Assembly: GCF_018139145.2 (NCBI RefSeq) | Contig: NC_059478.1 | Span: 310,001 to 374,000, forward strand | Direction of reading: 5' to 3' | Length of the DNA stretch: 64,000 nucleotides | Source of the DNA: Gymnogyps californianus | Taxonomy: Eukaryota; Chordata; Aves; Accipitriformes; Cathartidae | Part shown: piece after piece, positions 38,387-52,479 of the stretch | Numbering within the stretch: the first letter of the stretch is position 1 | Layout of the letters: each line of letters starts with the position of its first letter | The notes under the pieces: model-generated | The model's database searches: none | The model's input: the letters and a program-made list of their open reading frames with translations, nothing else | What the model was told of the DNA's origin: nothing | Program-made: the position numbers and the translations under genes

Positions 38387-41300
38387 CTAAAACGGACCTG
38401 AAACTGCTGTTGGTAGAGCAAATTGTCTTCAATTTTCTATGCCTGCCTTCTGAATGTCTCATTGAGAGAAACCATTGTTTTCTGGTAACACCTGTGTCCA
38501 GAATTTTAATTGAATCATTTATCAAGGAGTTAGCCTTCTTAAATCAGTAAATGTCTGTACTTAAAGAATATTATTTACTCATTTTAAAGGGAAACTTAGT
38601 ACATGTTCTCTCATGTTCTCATGTTCTATTTCTTGTATGTTGGTGAAGCCTGAATTTCTTAATTCAGATAATATATTACTGAATATTCTTTTTGCTGTAT
38701 CAGCTATAGTCCATACAGAAAAGCTTACAGAGAACCTTTAAAGATTCAAGTAACCAGTTTTGGAAGAGGTATATGAAGTGGAATTAGATAAATTTTAAGA
38801 ACATAGTTATCTTTCATTTTGCCCCAGAAGACTTATTAAAATATTTCTAATTCATTCATGTTGGCTATAAAAAATATGAACTGGAAAGTCCTCAGTCTGA
38901 ACATCTTAGAAACTAGTAACAGAACCCTTAGTCAAGTTTGTTTTAGAAAGAAAATCTTCAAATTGCTACTTCAAAGTATTAGCTTGGCTCTTATGTGTTC
39001 ATGTTTTAATTTGTTCCCTCATTTAATTGCTCCCAGTAACAAACATTTCTAGGGACTTAACCAATTTTTTGGTATCTCTGATTATCAACAGCTAGATACA
39101 TTCATTCACGTTCATTTTGTTTCTTTAGTGATTTTATTGCTATTAATTCCCATTTTTCCCTTGGATTTTTTCTGTTTATTTGTTTCTACTTGAACTGATA
39201 TTTGTAGAATAACTACATAAACAGGTCTATGGCTACTTACCATTTCCCTCAGATTCAGTGTTTCATGTTGACTGAACCACTTTCCTCACAAGCAAAATAA
39301 AGAATATTTGTGATATTGCCTCTTCCTACCACTGAAGCCAGTTTTACCAGAAATTTCATTACTTATTACTATTCTAGTTTCTCAGGTGGAAACATACACA
39401 GCCCTCAAAACTTTTCATTATTCGTGGTCTGCTTTGTGAAAAACTGTGTTTGCATACTGACCATATTTGCATGCTTTTTAAAGTAGCTGGTGAAGTGAAA
39501 CTTGAATTCAAAATGGAGGGAGTTTTTGTATTTGGTTGTTTTTTGGTGGTTTTTTGTTGTTGTTGTGGTTGGTTTTTGTGGTTTTTTTCACCTTAAAAAG
39601 TATAAAAATGACATTTTTAGGATCTGTGAATGTCTTATTTTTCTCTTAACTTTTTTTTTCTCTTCCACTGTAATAGGAAGATCCATTAAAAGGGTTCTTA
39701 TTTTCTTCATAATGCTCATAGTGCAGAAAGTTAGACCTATTTTATTACAGACTTCTGAAAATGCCAGTTAGTTTTATATCATTGTCCATGTTATATTTGT
39801 GTTATTTCTTCTTAATGTCTTTCATATCTTATCCATATGAAAATGTTTAAAGTTTTATTCTTAAAATCCAGTTAAGATCAGATAAGTATCAACAAAAAAG
39901 GAAATATCATCTATGTAAAGAATTATGGTTGGTAAGCCACTGCTTATACTGAAGGTACTTTTAGCCACTTCCCAGCACTGCTAAGAGATACCTATAAAAG
40001 CACGAGGCAGAAGTAAAGCAAACAAAGCCATGTTGCCATTTTGTTCTATAGCAAAGTATTTGAAATTCAATTCCAGGGTAATGCAAAGTGTACTGGGAAA
40101 AAACACTTGCTATTTGTTGCTCCAATGTGTCATCTTCCGTTGGCAGGTATGAGTGTGAGCAAGCTACAACTTTTTCCAGGTGATATGACCTATGTTAGAT
40201 TTTGCTTACTGTCATTCACAGCGTGCATATAATAAGTGTTTAGAAAGAGTCTGTGTGCAGACTACCTTCCCAGAGTTTTACAGAGGACCATTCTCTGTGC
40301 AGGCTGACAACAACAGAAGTTTAGAAACTGGGGGAACTATCTTAAAAGGAATCCTATAGCTTTTGTCTAGATACTCTGCTGTGCAGATGGGATAGACAGT
40401 ACTAAAAAGCATAAAAAGTAGGAGGAGAAGAGAAAAGGAAGGCTTAGAAAAGTGAACCATGGAAGGAAATGGATGCAAATTAAATGAAGAGGCATTTGTG
40501 TTTTGCTGTCTTCTTATACAATTAGAGAACCAGCTCTGATAAAAAGCTGGAAATAAAGCACTTTTTTTTCCTGATGTTGATTGTAAAGCATAAGGAGAAT
40601 AATCTCTTCTGAAGAGGATTTTTCTGAATTCAGGCTTCTGGATACTAATCCCACAACATATCATTATTCATGTTAGTATGCAGATCAAATGCATTTCCTT
40701 TAATTTACCATGTAACAGAACAGTGCAAATATTCATCAAGTGCTGCCAGCTGATATTTTTAACAGCCTAGCTTTCCTATTACAGAAGTGGAGCACAGTTT
40801 ATAGTGTTACAATGACACTTTTTGCTTTTTATCTTCTAATATTGACAGTATAAGAAGATTCTCATAAAGGTTTCATGCTATTGAGAGAATGATGAGCCTA
40901 ATCTCCCAGCAAAGTTGAATAGGAGACATGTATTTATGGCTTCTTCAGGTATAAATTGTTCTGACACTAAGCCATTATACACGTTTTGCACTAGCATCCA
41001 TACAGCAGTGAAACACGACTGAGAACCTGTCTTTTCTTTGTATCCATTTGAGAACTTAAGAACAAGTCAGTGGTTGTCTTAGGTGGGTTAAAAATAATGA
41101 GGTGGAATGGAATAAATTAATGGAGCTACACTGGCATTTTGTAGACGGTTCTTTGAAAAAAAATACTTATGACTAAAGCTTTAGTGATTTTTTTACTGTA
41201 GCCTACAAATATGTTCTAGCAGAAGAGTTAGTTGCATTTGAGTTGATGCAGAATTATGGATATGGAAATTAATTATCAGTGTTAATAGAAAATAAAAAAA

Positions 41301-44300
41301 TCTACTCTGAATAATACACACATTTGTATATAATCTTCACTATGGATTTGATAAGTGCAAAACCAGATCATTCAACAAAACTGTTGATGAATCTACCTGG
41401 CAAAGTTTCAAAAGGGACATTCAATTGGCCAATTATGGGCAGCCTCAAAGATATGCTACTTTTTTTCATTTTTATTCCGATTAATATGAAAATCCCTACT
41501 CTTGCATGAAGTGATACATCTAGGAGGTCATGTATAAATTTCAACTGTATATTAAACCTTATGAAACAAAAGTTCAGTTACTTCAAGTCTTAACATTAGT
41601 GCTTGAGATTATGATTTTGAGTAGTCTAATAGATCTTAATGAAGCTTCTCATATGCCAAAGCTGATCACCATCATAAATATTTATATATCAGGCCCACAA
41701 CAAAAGTAGAGAGGCAGTATGTGTCTGTTCTCAGTAACATGCAAAATTTACCTTTTTTCCTACTGTCAACAAAATAAGGTAATTATGTTAAACCTGTCAA
41801 TTTTATTTAACATATGATATTCAAAGAAGTGAATGTAAAAGCTGAACTGAAATTTCTTACAAGACTTTTATCTAGTTATTTACTTCATTAATTTGACAGC
41901 CATCAGTATATGTGCTTTCACTTTCTTCTTTGGAGAGTCATTACTCAGCTCCCCCTGTGGGTAGGCATCTCTCATGTTTCACTGAAGAAAGAGAGTTTTT
42001 AGGGGAAAAAGAAAACACACAATTCTACACAAGGAAGGTGTGGCAGAAGGATTAAAAGGGTCTGGTTTACTACCCCTTCATTTTTCACTAATGCTTAATT
42101 TTGGCAGTGTCTCTGTATTGTCTAGTGTGTCCTCTAGTGTTATCAAGACTTTTCAATACATAATATGTAATATTTTTATTTTATTTATCCACTTATTCAA
42201 TACAACATTTTAGTTTTTCAAACAAAAGGAATATTTAAGTGGTTTGTTAAATCAAACTCTATATTGGACACAGATAGATGCATAATCATTTCTGGCTCAC
42301 CTTCTTTAGATGTGGATCTCCATGAAGTCTGTCTGCCAGCCAAATAAATTAAAAATGAAAGACCTTAGAACATGAGTTTTGGCATGTTATATTAGTCATG
42401 TTTATTAAGATCAGTAGTGCTGGCACACACTGGCAGCAAATTGGATATATAACTAAAAAGATATGATGGAAAGGAAGAAAGAAAGTGTACATTCCCTTGA
42501 AAACTATCAGTTTAAAAGTATTATTTTCTAATACCATCAAAAAAGTTCCTTTGCTCCATAACTGCTATGCCCATTTTGTTTAGGGAAAATCTATGTTCTG
42601 ATGCAATAGATTTCAAGATGTGATGGTAGGAAATGTCCTTGAAGACTGCACTTAAGGGCCAAGCAATCTAGCGTAACACTTCAGACGTGACTACTATTTA
42701 AGTAATGTTTGGCTTTTACTGAAGGGGCGGGTTGCTGAGTTTCATTTAGCATAAGTACAGGTGTTTGAGGTTAAATACTTTGCATTCTATTTTTTTAGAA
42801 ACAAGTTCTATCACCTAAGAAAACAGAAAAATGGAATGGACATCCTGTATAATCAAGTAATAGGATTCTGACAAAATATGTCATTACATATATCTGACTA
42901 CACCATTTAATTAGTCACAAACAAATGATCTGACTTACAGATCTGATAGCATTGAATAAACTTAATCTCTAATTTATGAACATGTATTTCTGAAAAGATT
43001 GCTACCTATTTAGATAGCATCCTGAGATCCTAATCCATCTAGGATTGGTGCTAAACGGTCTGCTCTCAGAGCTGTGACATTCATTTTCTTTAGGGAAGAG
43101 AGGTTTGCCATGATGCTGGTGTCTATGAATTCTAGTACAAGAAAAAATGTTCATCTGGTTCAAAGACATAAGCTGTAGGACAGGTACATCATGCACTTCT
43201 GATTCTTCAGTTTCCCAAATCAGGAACAAGAGGTGACCTCTCTGGCCTGTTAACCTACCTTTTCTTTGGATAAAGATGAAGTCCTTCAAAGTGCGTGGTA
43301 GAAGAGGAAATGCTGTGCACAAGGGACTTATTCTGAGAGTTAAGACGCAGCTAACTTCCCACAGAGTACAAAACTGAGAAGAAGAATACTCGTTTAGCAA
43401 CTTTCTACAAGTCCGAACATTTTAAGTTTATTACTCCTCATCCATATATTCTGAGGTTTTATTCCTTTCCTTGGTAAGAAGGAACAAGGAAGACTCTCAC
43501 AAAACCCTCATTGCATTTGAGTACTGCATTTCCGTTTGGTCAATAGATGGTAGAGGAGTTTGAGAAGTGTTCTGCTGCTCTTGGAAGCACTTGGGAGCAG
43601 TAACAGATGAAAATGCAATAATAGAATAAAATAATCTTAGTAATTTGAGCAAACTGATCCTATGTGTCTTTGTTATCCTTGGCTTATTTTTTGCCTTTTG
43701 AAAATTCTTCCGTTAAAAAACCATCTACATTTCAATATATTTTAGTAGACTTGTTGTCAAAGTCTGGATATACTGACCATGATATGTGATATGTGGATAT
43801 GAGTGAGGCTATACTTTGTAACAAGTTTGCATCTTATTCCTGGCTGGTTGCCCAACTGGCAGATCAAGAATCTCGGTGAAAGAAAGAAGGTGCCTGTTAA
43901 ACATGGAATGTGGGATGGGATCTAGTGTTTTCACTTTAAGTTATATTAGGAGCATGAGGTTATTGACTAGCGTATCCTGAACCCTACTACCACGAACAAA
44001 AAGAACAACATCTGAGGTTGAATAGGGTCCTTCATGGCACTTTCACTATTGCTTTCTTTCAGTCCAGGGAATTTGTATTAGACACAGGTGATGTTAACTA
44101 TCTTTCCTAATTAAATTATCACTTGAAACTCAATCAACTGTATTAGGATTAAAAAATAGGCTTGAGTCCGTAAACTGGCAGTGACACCAAGTTCGTTTTT
44201 ATTTTTATCTATATACGCACAAACTATATAGGAATTTGGTAATCTAACAATAAGATACTTCTGTGGAGCTTGTGATTCCTAACTAGAGAATTATTTAATG

Positions 44301-47008
44301 TTTTTTAACATTCAGTTCACTAATTTGTTTTTTAAATTCTCAAACCAATTTACAGATTAATTGAGCATGATCTATAAAGAAGAGTAAGAAATTTACTGCA
44401 GTAGGTACACGCTCATTACCTGGCAAAATGAAGCATTATGGTAAACTGGTGACTACTTAAGGAAAGGCTCCCTTTTTTTTCTTTCTTGTTTGATATAGCT
44501 ATTGGCACCAATTCAGAAAGATACCTTTGAGCCAGGGGTTTGGTAAATGTAGTCAATGATGCTACCTAGTTAAAGTCAAGCATATTACTAATTGTTTTGC
44601 TAATTGAGGTTTTGTATAGATGACCTCTCTCCATTTTTCTGGAGTTACCCTAAACAGAATATGATTCTAAACTCCCCACCTAGTTCAAACACCTCTTGGG
44701 CTCGTAATGTAAACCTGCATTTTTATGACATCATATTTCCTAAGTTACTGTAGCCTCAATCCTGTGAATCTCCCTCAACTCCCTTTATTTTCATTGATAA
44801 AGAGCTCATGATTTACCCATAATTACCAAATTGTATTGACTTAACTGAAAAAATAAGTAGTTTAACTTAGCTCGTAGAAAATTCAATGGATGCTCATTTG
44901 TACAGGGAGCAATCACTGTTTTTACCAGATCTGATCTTCCACAGTTACAGAAATATGCAGTAAATTCAGACGAGTGCCAAAGACGCTTACTCCACCTTCA
45001 TACATATGGTGCAAAGTGCTTTGTTACGAATTTAAACCAGAAGGTAGAAAAGACAGAAAGTAGAAAAGCAAAACCTGCATCTGTTTCTCTCAATGAGTTT
45101 AAATACATTGGAACAGACTGCAATTTTGTAAAGCAAACAGATCCTAATATTATGTCTACATTTCCGCAACTCCCATGTACCCAATTCTTTGCCTAAGAAT
45201 GACACCAACAGCTAGTGGCTCTGTAAATTTCCCCCGAGAATAAACATCAATAGGCATAGAATGATCCCTCAAATTCAATTTGACCACAACTTGACTGTAT
45301 AACTGGGGAATCCACAGTTCCTGTCTGCAGGCTATTTGCTTATTCTTCACAAGATGTCTCCAGCTCCACACAAGCTTTTGCATCAGGTTTTAGAAATTTA
45401 GTTTAAAATCAGATTAATGTTCAACCAATGTAGTTATCGAGTATGGGCAGTATTTTGTGTTTCTCAGGAAGTCCTAAGAGCATTGGAGGCATGTAAATTG
45501 TCTCTGAAGAGACACAGTAACACATTTTTGCAAACCTTGCTGACAATACCAGTTGAAGACCTTTCCATCAAACTTTTATAATGTTAACTCTTATATGAAT
45601 TTAACAGTAATTTTGCTTAAGGGCCTGCAGTTCTAAATGAGGATTTAGGTATCTGCATGAAACACTGCAGATCCATCAGTATTGCCACATTAGTAATGCA
45701 TTTGAGCAACTATTTAAATGCAATTGCTAAAACTTGCTAATGTGGTGATATTGAACCTAAAAATTTCAGCAATGATTTTAATGCTGCACAACATCAGGCA
45801 ACAAAACCAACCTGAAACTTGGATATAAACGTGACCTATTAAAGAATTTAAAGATGTTGGATTTGACTGACAATTCATTGGACAATTACCTTTTTGGTAA
45901 ACAGTGTCCTAAAATAAATTTTATGGTTTTTTTTTTTCTTTTTGTTTTGTTGTTGTCTGTTATTTGTTTTGTCTGTTGTTACAAAGTTTATTCCCTTTTT
46001 CCTTCTTTGTCTTAGCAAGTCCATAAACATGTCACTAGACATTATTTCACTAGGTTTTGTTAGATTTAAAATCAGGGTTTATATGAACTTTTGCACTTTT
46101 AATCATTCCTATTTTTAACAAGAACATACTTCACCTAGTGCGCTACTGATTACATTAAAATTTCTGTTTCCAAACAGTGTTCAATCAGCAAATTCAGGAG
46201 TTTGACTGTATGGATAGCTCTTGTCAATTGTTACATAGCCCACTCTCTGGATTGACTTGCTATCAGTTTTCACCATCTTCTCCAGCCACCAATGTATCCT
46301 CCACAGTGACTGTATCTGAAGTTATAATGTAAAAAGCAAATAGAAAGCATACATAGCTAAGCAAAAAAGAAGACTTCAATACCCTTATCTATGCCGGACA
46401 GGACAACCTGTGTTGCTTAGATATTCAATAATTTTCTATTAGTAAATGCATTGATCCAGAAAAGGACATAGGTAACTACAAGTTAGGAATCTAGACTGCA
46501 GGTACTTAGTACTCAAAACTAAAACTAAAATACTAGTCAATAATGTGTGCTGCTTATACAAAACTCAAAATAGGATGGGTATTTCAGAAAGGAAAACATA
46601 AATTAATAAGAGAGCAAGCTAGAGCCAACCAATGCAGAAGCTCAAGTGCAGTGGCACAGTACTTGTGTTCTTGATTCATTGATGCATGGGGGGTGCCTCC
46701 GTCCATCTATTGAGGTCCCAAATTTGGAATCCACCTCCAAGAACCAGTGCTTATTTTTAGTCTTTCAAAGAATAGAGCAGTATTTTCAAACTGTTTAATG
46801 GCAAATACCCTGTGATTTTTTTAGGAAACAACTTCTTAATGCAAGCTCCTTCTTCTTAGGAAACTCCTTACGGTACAGCTTATGAAAGGGTGGGTGTCAG
46901 GGAACCCCACTCAGAATTGCTTTTTTCTGGGACAGTTTAGTGGAAGGACAAGAAGGTATGAGCCCCCTAGGCTAGGGATGATGGAGTGAAGTTTCATCCT
47001 ACAAAAGT
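38387..47008. other. Long non-coding stretch, no gene seen
   Basis: About 8.6 kb without a supported gene or a recognised mobile element. The longest frames (40278-40664 and 43002-43400, both minus) have no domain, no signal peptide pattern and no splice context that persuades me. G/T-rich low-complexity runs lie at about 39530-39590 and 45925-45985. Confidence 0.6.
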
Positions 47009-47102
47009 GCAGCAAAATCTAAATGACAGCTATTCCCTGGCCATTTGTAAATGTTGCAGCAAAACCTAAACAACAGCTATTCCCTGGCCGATTTTAAATG
47101 TT
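47009..47102. repeat. Tandem duplication, 47-bp unit, two copies
   Basis: Copy one is 47009-47055 and copy two 47056-47102, directly adjacent. Both read GCAGCAAAA(T/C)CTAAA... through CAGCTATTCCCTGGCC to TAAATGTT. They differ at only a handful of positions, so the duplication is fairly recent or conserved. Confidence 0.9.
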
Positions 47103-48770
47103 GCCCAGATTCTTCCTCCCAACCCAGCAGGAACAAATTGCCCGTTAGAGCAGGCACCTGTGAGAGCTGAAACTTGAATAGGCACTGCTGTTGCTTTAGT
47201 GGAAAAATATGGGAAGGAAGGGCTATTACGGCACTGCAGGTTAGAGGAAACCAAGGATGATTTGCAACTCCGGTGCCAGGAGTCTGTAGTGTTTCATCTG
47301 CTCCTCATCAAAACTAGCCTCACTGTGGACTTCATACAGTTTACCACATATATGCCCAAGCCCAGTAGCAGCCCATGGTTCCAGGAAACCTGAATTAATC
47401 TTCTCCAGCTATTGAAATGTGTTCTTTTGCTATACTTCTATATTTCTCTATGTTCCCTGTAAGAATAAGCAGCCTAGCAACTATGGTCCACAAAGCTCAG
47501 ACTGTCTGGGGACTGACTGGTGGTCTGGAGCTCATTCCTTTGCTAGTCATGCTCAGGTCTGAGGGAAAGTGTACAGCGGTCTGAGGACACTATGCCATGC
47601 CATCTGGTCTCTGATTTGCAGATTTCTCAACTCTGACCACCTTGATCTCCAGAACAAAGAGCATCAAGAACCATACTCACCAACATTAACTACACAGCAT
47701 GAGCTTCCAGGTATTTTATGCTCAGAGATAAAGTACAGTAAAATTGTTAAGGGTTAATTTTCTGAATATCTGATAATAATTGATAGTTATTAATACCTAA
47801 TAACTGCTAATGTGTATTGTTTGTTAATGAATATCAATTTAGTCAAGTGTTCTGAAGTTTGAGAGTGGCCTTATTTATCCACCTTTTAAACACTCTCATT
47901 ACAGTGATCTGTAATTCCCCAACTGATACATATATATACACACCTATATTCCATTGCAAAATTCTCTAATATGATTTTGATTCCTTAAATTAAGTCTCAG
48001 ATTCAAGCTGTGTGAAAAAAACACTCATCAAGTAACTTCTTATCCTTTATACACAATTACTGTGTCCACAAACATGTTCCCTACTAAAGACTTAGAATAC
48101 TTTCAACATTTCAAACATAAATATAAAAAGATTAAATCAAGGTAATCAGCACTATTTCTATTTTAAGGCTTTAAAACTCACAAATACCTGCTTACCATTA
48201 ACAGCAGTGTCTCCTCCATGAACTATTAATTCACAATGTGTTAAATAAGAAAATAGAACATTCCTCCCTTTCGATTACCTTTAACCTCTTTGATAGAAAG
48301 TATACAGTAAAATTCATTATATACTAAATTAAGTTCAAGACTTTTCCTAAGAGGAAAAATTATACAGTAAAGCCACTGCTGTGTATTTTTCTTCAAATTT
48401 AAATTTGTGACCAATCATATTTCATTCATGCACTTCTATTGCTGAGAGACGCAAAAATGTTGATAATGTTTTGAAAATTTCTTTCACACTTTTTGATTTT
48501 TTTTTATAATACAATCTAGATGAGTGTCCAAATAGAAAAAAAGCTGATTAAGGAATAACATATTTTCTAGTTAATATTTTTTAAAATAACAGTGTTAGAC
48601 AAAATGATACCCGTCTCTCAAATCTCTTACGCGTTCATAACAGAAAAGTGTTTTAATAGGTAGCAAAGCAGCATCTGCAGTGTTATAAAATTAAAGAACA
48701 AATGACCCAGTGACGAGCAATTCTGACAATTTTGTTTCCAAAGCCTCCTTATTTATTAATACAGCTCTAA
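47103..48770. other. Non-coding DNA, no gene seen
   Basis: No supported coding region. AT-rich, with a TA/CA run at about 47930-47943. Confidence 0.6.
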
Positions 48771-49068
48771 GGGTTATCATGGAACATGAAACAAATGACC
48801 AGCTAAATCAAATATGGGGAGGAGCTATAAGTTGTAAAAACCTTGTTGAGTTCAGTAAGTCACATATGTTCAGATGCTATTTCTTTGACCTACTGACTCT
48901 GAAGTCTTGGATATGAAGTATGGGTTATCATGAAACAAAACAAATTATCATCTAAATAACATATTGGGAAGTGTTGTAAGTTATAAACCTTGTTGTGTTC
49001 AGTAAGTTACAAATGTTCAGGTGCTGTTTCTTTGACATACTGACTCTGGAGCTTTTGACATGAAGTGT
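48771..49068. repeat. Tandem duplication, about 150-bp unit, two copies
   Basis: Copy one (48771-48921) and copy two (48922-49068) both start GGGTTATCAT. They share, in the same order, AACCTTGTTG, TTCAGTAAGT, TGTTCAG, TTTCTTTGAC and ACTGACTCTG, and end in ATGAAGT. They have diverged by substitutions and small indels, so the event is older than the 47-bp duplication upstream. A 68-codon frame over copy one is not conserved in copy two, which argues against coding. Confidence 0.88.
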
Positions 49069-51009
49069 GGGGAAATCACTCATCCCAGAAACACTGCACT
49101 TTTAAAAATGCAGTTAAAACTCAGGGGGTTAAGAAACTTGTCTAATAAATAATATAAAATAGAAACACTATTCACTTGAATTCTAGTCACTATTTCCAAA
49201 GTCATACAGAAAACCCTCACAGCAGCAGAAAGGACTGGTTTTGGTACTAGTTTTTGCTTTTCAGGGGATGTAGTTTGCTTCTGTAGAAGGCTGGCTAAAT
49301 TATGAAGACAGGGAAGTTAAGGTGAAGGAGAACCAGGAGATACAAACCATAGAACCTTCTTTACAAGTGCAACTTTGATCAAATCACAACAGGTGAAAAA
49401 GCACATGAAAAGTAAAAATGCTTTTGAGTAGGGCTAACTATAACAATGATTCTTTTCTAATGTATGTTTCAAAATTTATTTTTATATATCCAATCTTGGC
49501 ATTCCAACACTAAAAATAACATTTAGCATGGTGGTATCTAAGTTTCTCCTACTCCTGAGAATTTTTGCAAATAAATTAATTTAGTTTTGTAATATCCTTT
49601 GAAATCCTCAAGTGGAAAATATTAAAGAAATAGGAGAGTTGTATTGTCCATTTCTTTTTGTCTTACGCACACCCTAGAAATTTCTGGTTTCTATATACTT
49701 AACTGCTCTCTCTATATAACAACATTCATTTCCAAGCCTAATGAGTATACTTTCTCCAGTTACTCACCATGGCTTTTAAAATTTGTATAAAAGCTTCTTC
49801 TTGATCTATAAATTTCACTGCCATTTTTGTACTCTTAGAGGTTAACTTTTCTGGTTTGCCTATTTGTGCTCCATGTATGTTCTAAGGGCTGCCGTACTAC
49901 CACAGAAATGAAGTCTTTGAAGATTAAATAGCTATCTGTTATTAATAAGGTTATTCTTTATTTTATTCTTACCTATTACAACATTAGAAGATTCTTAGAA
50001 AAGAAAATTGGCAACTTGGTTAAGTTTGACTAGATTTTGTCCTACTAAAGAAACATCTATGCTCTAAATTGAGTTATTTTTCTTTAGATTAAAATTGAAG
50101 CAGTCTAAGCCTTCAAGATGAATTCTACATAGTCCCAGTACATTTCCCTGTGGCTTACCCCTTCGTCTGTCTGTCCAGGTAAGTCTTTACCTCTACACCA
50201 GAAGCCTTTATTCATCATTGTGATTGACAGCTCTGGACTTGAGACCAGTTTGTCGCTCTATTAAATGTTAGTCCTGACTGTGGGGCATACGTTATTTATG
50301 CATTATAAATGTGGCATTTTTTGAAATGCTCCAAAGAGTGTTTCATTGTGTACTGTACATCATGCAGGTTGGGAAAGAAAACCTTCCCCAGGTTAGGAAA
50401 TAGAAACAAAATGAAGGAAGATATAAACTATTTACTTTTGTGAATAGTCTTCTGTTTTTTTAACTCTTTCTTCTCCTCTCCCACCTTTGTAAATACCTCA
50501 TAAAATGTTAGCAGGTCATATCCATTTCTGTAAGGAATTAGATATTCCAGATGGTTTACAACACAGTTGATTTGATCCAGGTAGAATGCTGTTCATAATA
50601 ATTTGTGAACTTAACTGTCACTTTAAATAGCTTTTGTGGTGGTGTTTTTTGGGTGTTTGAGTGTTGGGTTTTTTGGTAAGGACTTTGCTATTTACATAAA
50701 ACGTACTTGAATCTATTCTTTCTCTCTATGAGCTCACTGACAAACTACATTTGTCAGTAAAAGACAGCCATAGAAAGTATTATCATACAACTTTGTAAGC
50801 TTTCTTATTCGTGACAATTTCAGTTACTGACTATTTCTTTAAGAAAAAAGAAGTGTACATTATCTACGTTGGAAACAATTTATCAGTATTTATAAAGAGA
50901 AGTTATATTGCTAATCTCTGTAAGGAAAATGTAATATGTAATTGAAGTTACATCTTCTTATCTGGAATGACTAGTAATAATATCTACTGTACCAAAAAAA
51001 TATACCGCT
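49069..51009. other. Non-coding DNA, no gene seen
   Basis: AT-rich with no supported gene. A G/T-rich low-complexity run lies at about 50632-50678. Confidence 0.6.
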
Positions 51010-51589
51010 TGTCGTGGTTTAACCCCAGCCGGCAGCTAAGCACCACGCAGCCGCTCGCTCACTGCCCCCCCACCCCTGGGATGGGGGAGAGAATCAGGAA
51101 AAAAAACTCGTGAGTTGAGATAAAGACAGTTTAATAGGACAGAAAGGAATGAAAAACAATGATAATGATAATAATAATATGACAATAGCAATACTAAAAG
51201 AATTAAACTATACAAAGTAAGCGGTGCACAATGCAATTGCTCACCACTCGTTGACCGATGCCCAGTTAGTTCCCAAGCCGCGATCCCCCCTCCCAGACAG
51301 CTCCCCCAGTTTATATACTGGGCATGATGTCATATGGTATGGAATAGCTCTTTGGCCAGTTTGGGTCAGCTGTCCTGGCGGTGTCCCCTCCCAGCTTCTT
51401 GTGCCCCTCCAGCCTTCTTGCTGGCTGGGCATGAGAAGCTGAGAAATCCTTGACTTAGTATAAACACTACTTAGCAACAGCTAAAAACATCAGTGTGTTA
51501 TCAACATTATTTTCCTACTAAATCCAAAACACAGCACTATACCAGCTACCAGGAAGAAAATTAACTCTGTCCTAGCCGAAACCAGGACA
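51010..51589 (-). mobile_element. Solo LTR, ERVL-like (copy 3)
   Basis: Full LTR with the same family ends. Flanks CCGCT (51005-51009) and CTGCT (51590-51594) differ at one base, a C/T difference at a CpG, so they fit a decayed 5-bp target duplication. The TATA box reads TTTATATA on the plus strand at 51310-51317. Next to it GATGTCAT reads TGACATCA-like in element orientation, one base from a full CRE. The R region has ATAATAATA-type triplets as in copies 1 and 2. Confidence 0.88.
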
Positions 51590-52479
51590 CTGCTGAAACA
51601 TGTTTTCATGTAAATAAATCATATATTTAAAAAATTATGGTGGTTGTACATTTTTTGTTTTCTTAAGTGTTAGTAAAAAGGACTTGTTTGAATTTTCTTT
51701 TTTTTCTTTTAGTTTGTGTGCAGGTACCAGAAAGAAGGCAGTAGAAGTACACTCTAGTTAAAACCCCTTTTATTGCCAGCAATAAAGGTGCCTCTCAGCT
51801 GAGAGCCTGAGAAGGACCTGGTGTTACACTTTTGATTTTTTATATACAATTTCAAGACTACTCACATATTTATTTTTATAATTTACATAACCTGTTGGCT
51901 TTGGTCATGACATCACTTTTTACCATTCACTTTTGCGTGTTTCCTCACATGAACCCCCCATGCAAGCATGCTTAATGCATGTTTATTAGCTGAGTTTGCA
52001 CTATTTTGTTGCAACTTTGCCACTTTCAGCCGGTTTGGTCAGGTTCCTTCTAACAGCAGACCTTCTTGTACAGGTGAGGTCATCGTCGGTCAATTTCTGC
52101 TGTGCATGCTTTAAAAGCAATTTTTACATTGTAGCTTTTTCTTATGTAACAAAAACAGATATTGAATCCTTTAAAAAGATCAATAGATTAGGATGAAGGC
52201 AGTGAAATCTGGATTCACAACACATTAGGAGCCTGAATTCTGCTGAAAAAAAATGAAACTTGATCTCATAAATGCCTCTCTGAAATCCAGGTCTCATATT
52301 TTTCAATTCTGAAAGATTATTTCAGTAGGATTGTTCCTCCTAAAAAGATACTAGATATCCTATTTTGTTTCAGACTGTCCTAGAGTAGCTGGTCTTGAAC
52401 TATTGTCATTTTTAAAGATAAACAGCTGTCTTAATCTGTTATTTCTGGTAGTACTTCCTCTATTTCTTTAGTTTTACAG
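51590..52479. other. Spacer with two short palindromic elements
   Basis: No gene seen. CCTTTTATTG (51766-51775) pairs with CAATAAAGG (51780-51788) apart from one bulged T. A perfect 14-bp palindrome CTCTCAGCTGAGAG follows at 51792-51805. Together with the nearby AATAAA this could be a piece of another LTR, but no ends were found. Confidence 0.5.

Noticed and set aside
37766..38421. Overlapping 163-168 codon minus-strand frames
   Set aside because: They lie wholly in the ERV-type repeat and stay open because the units are spaced in multiples of three. Composition is Leu/His/Ser-rich with no domain.
40278..40664. 128-codon minus-strand frame
   Set aside because: No family resemblance and unremarkable composition; treated as chance.
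43002..43400. 132-codon minus-strand frame
   Set aside because: No recognisable domain, no flanking splice signals that form a gene, and length is within chance for this much sequence.
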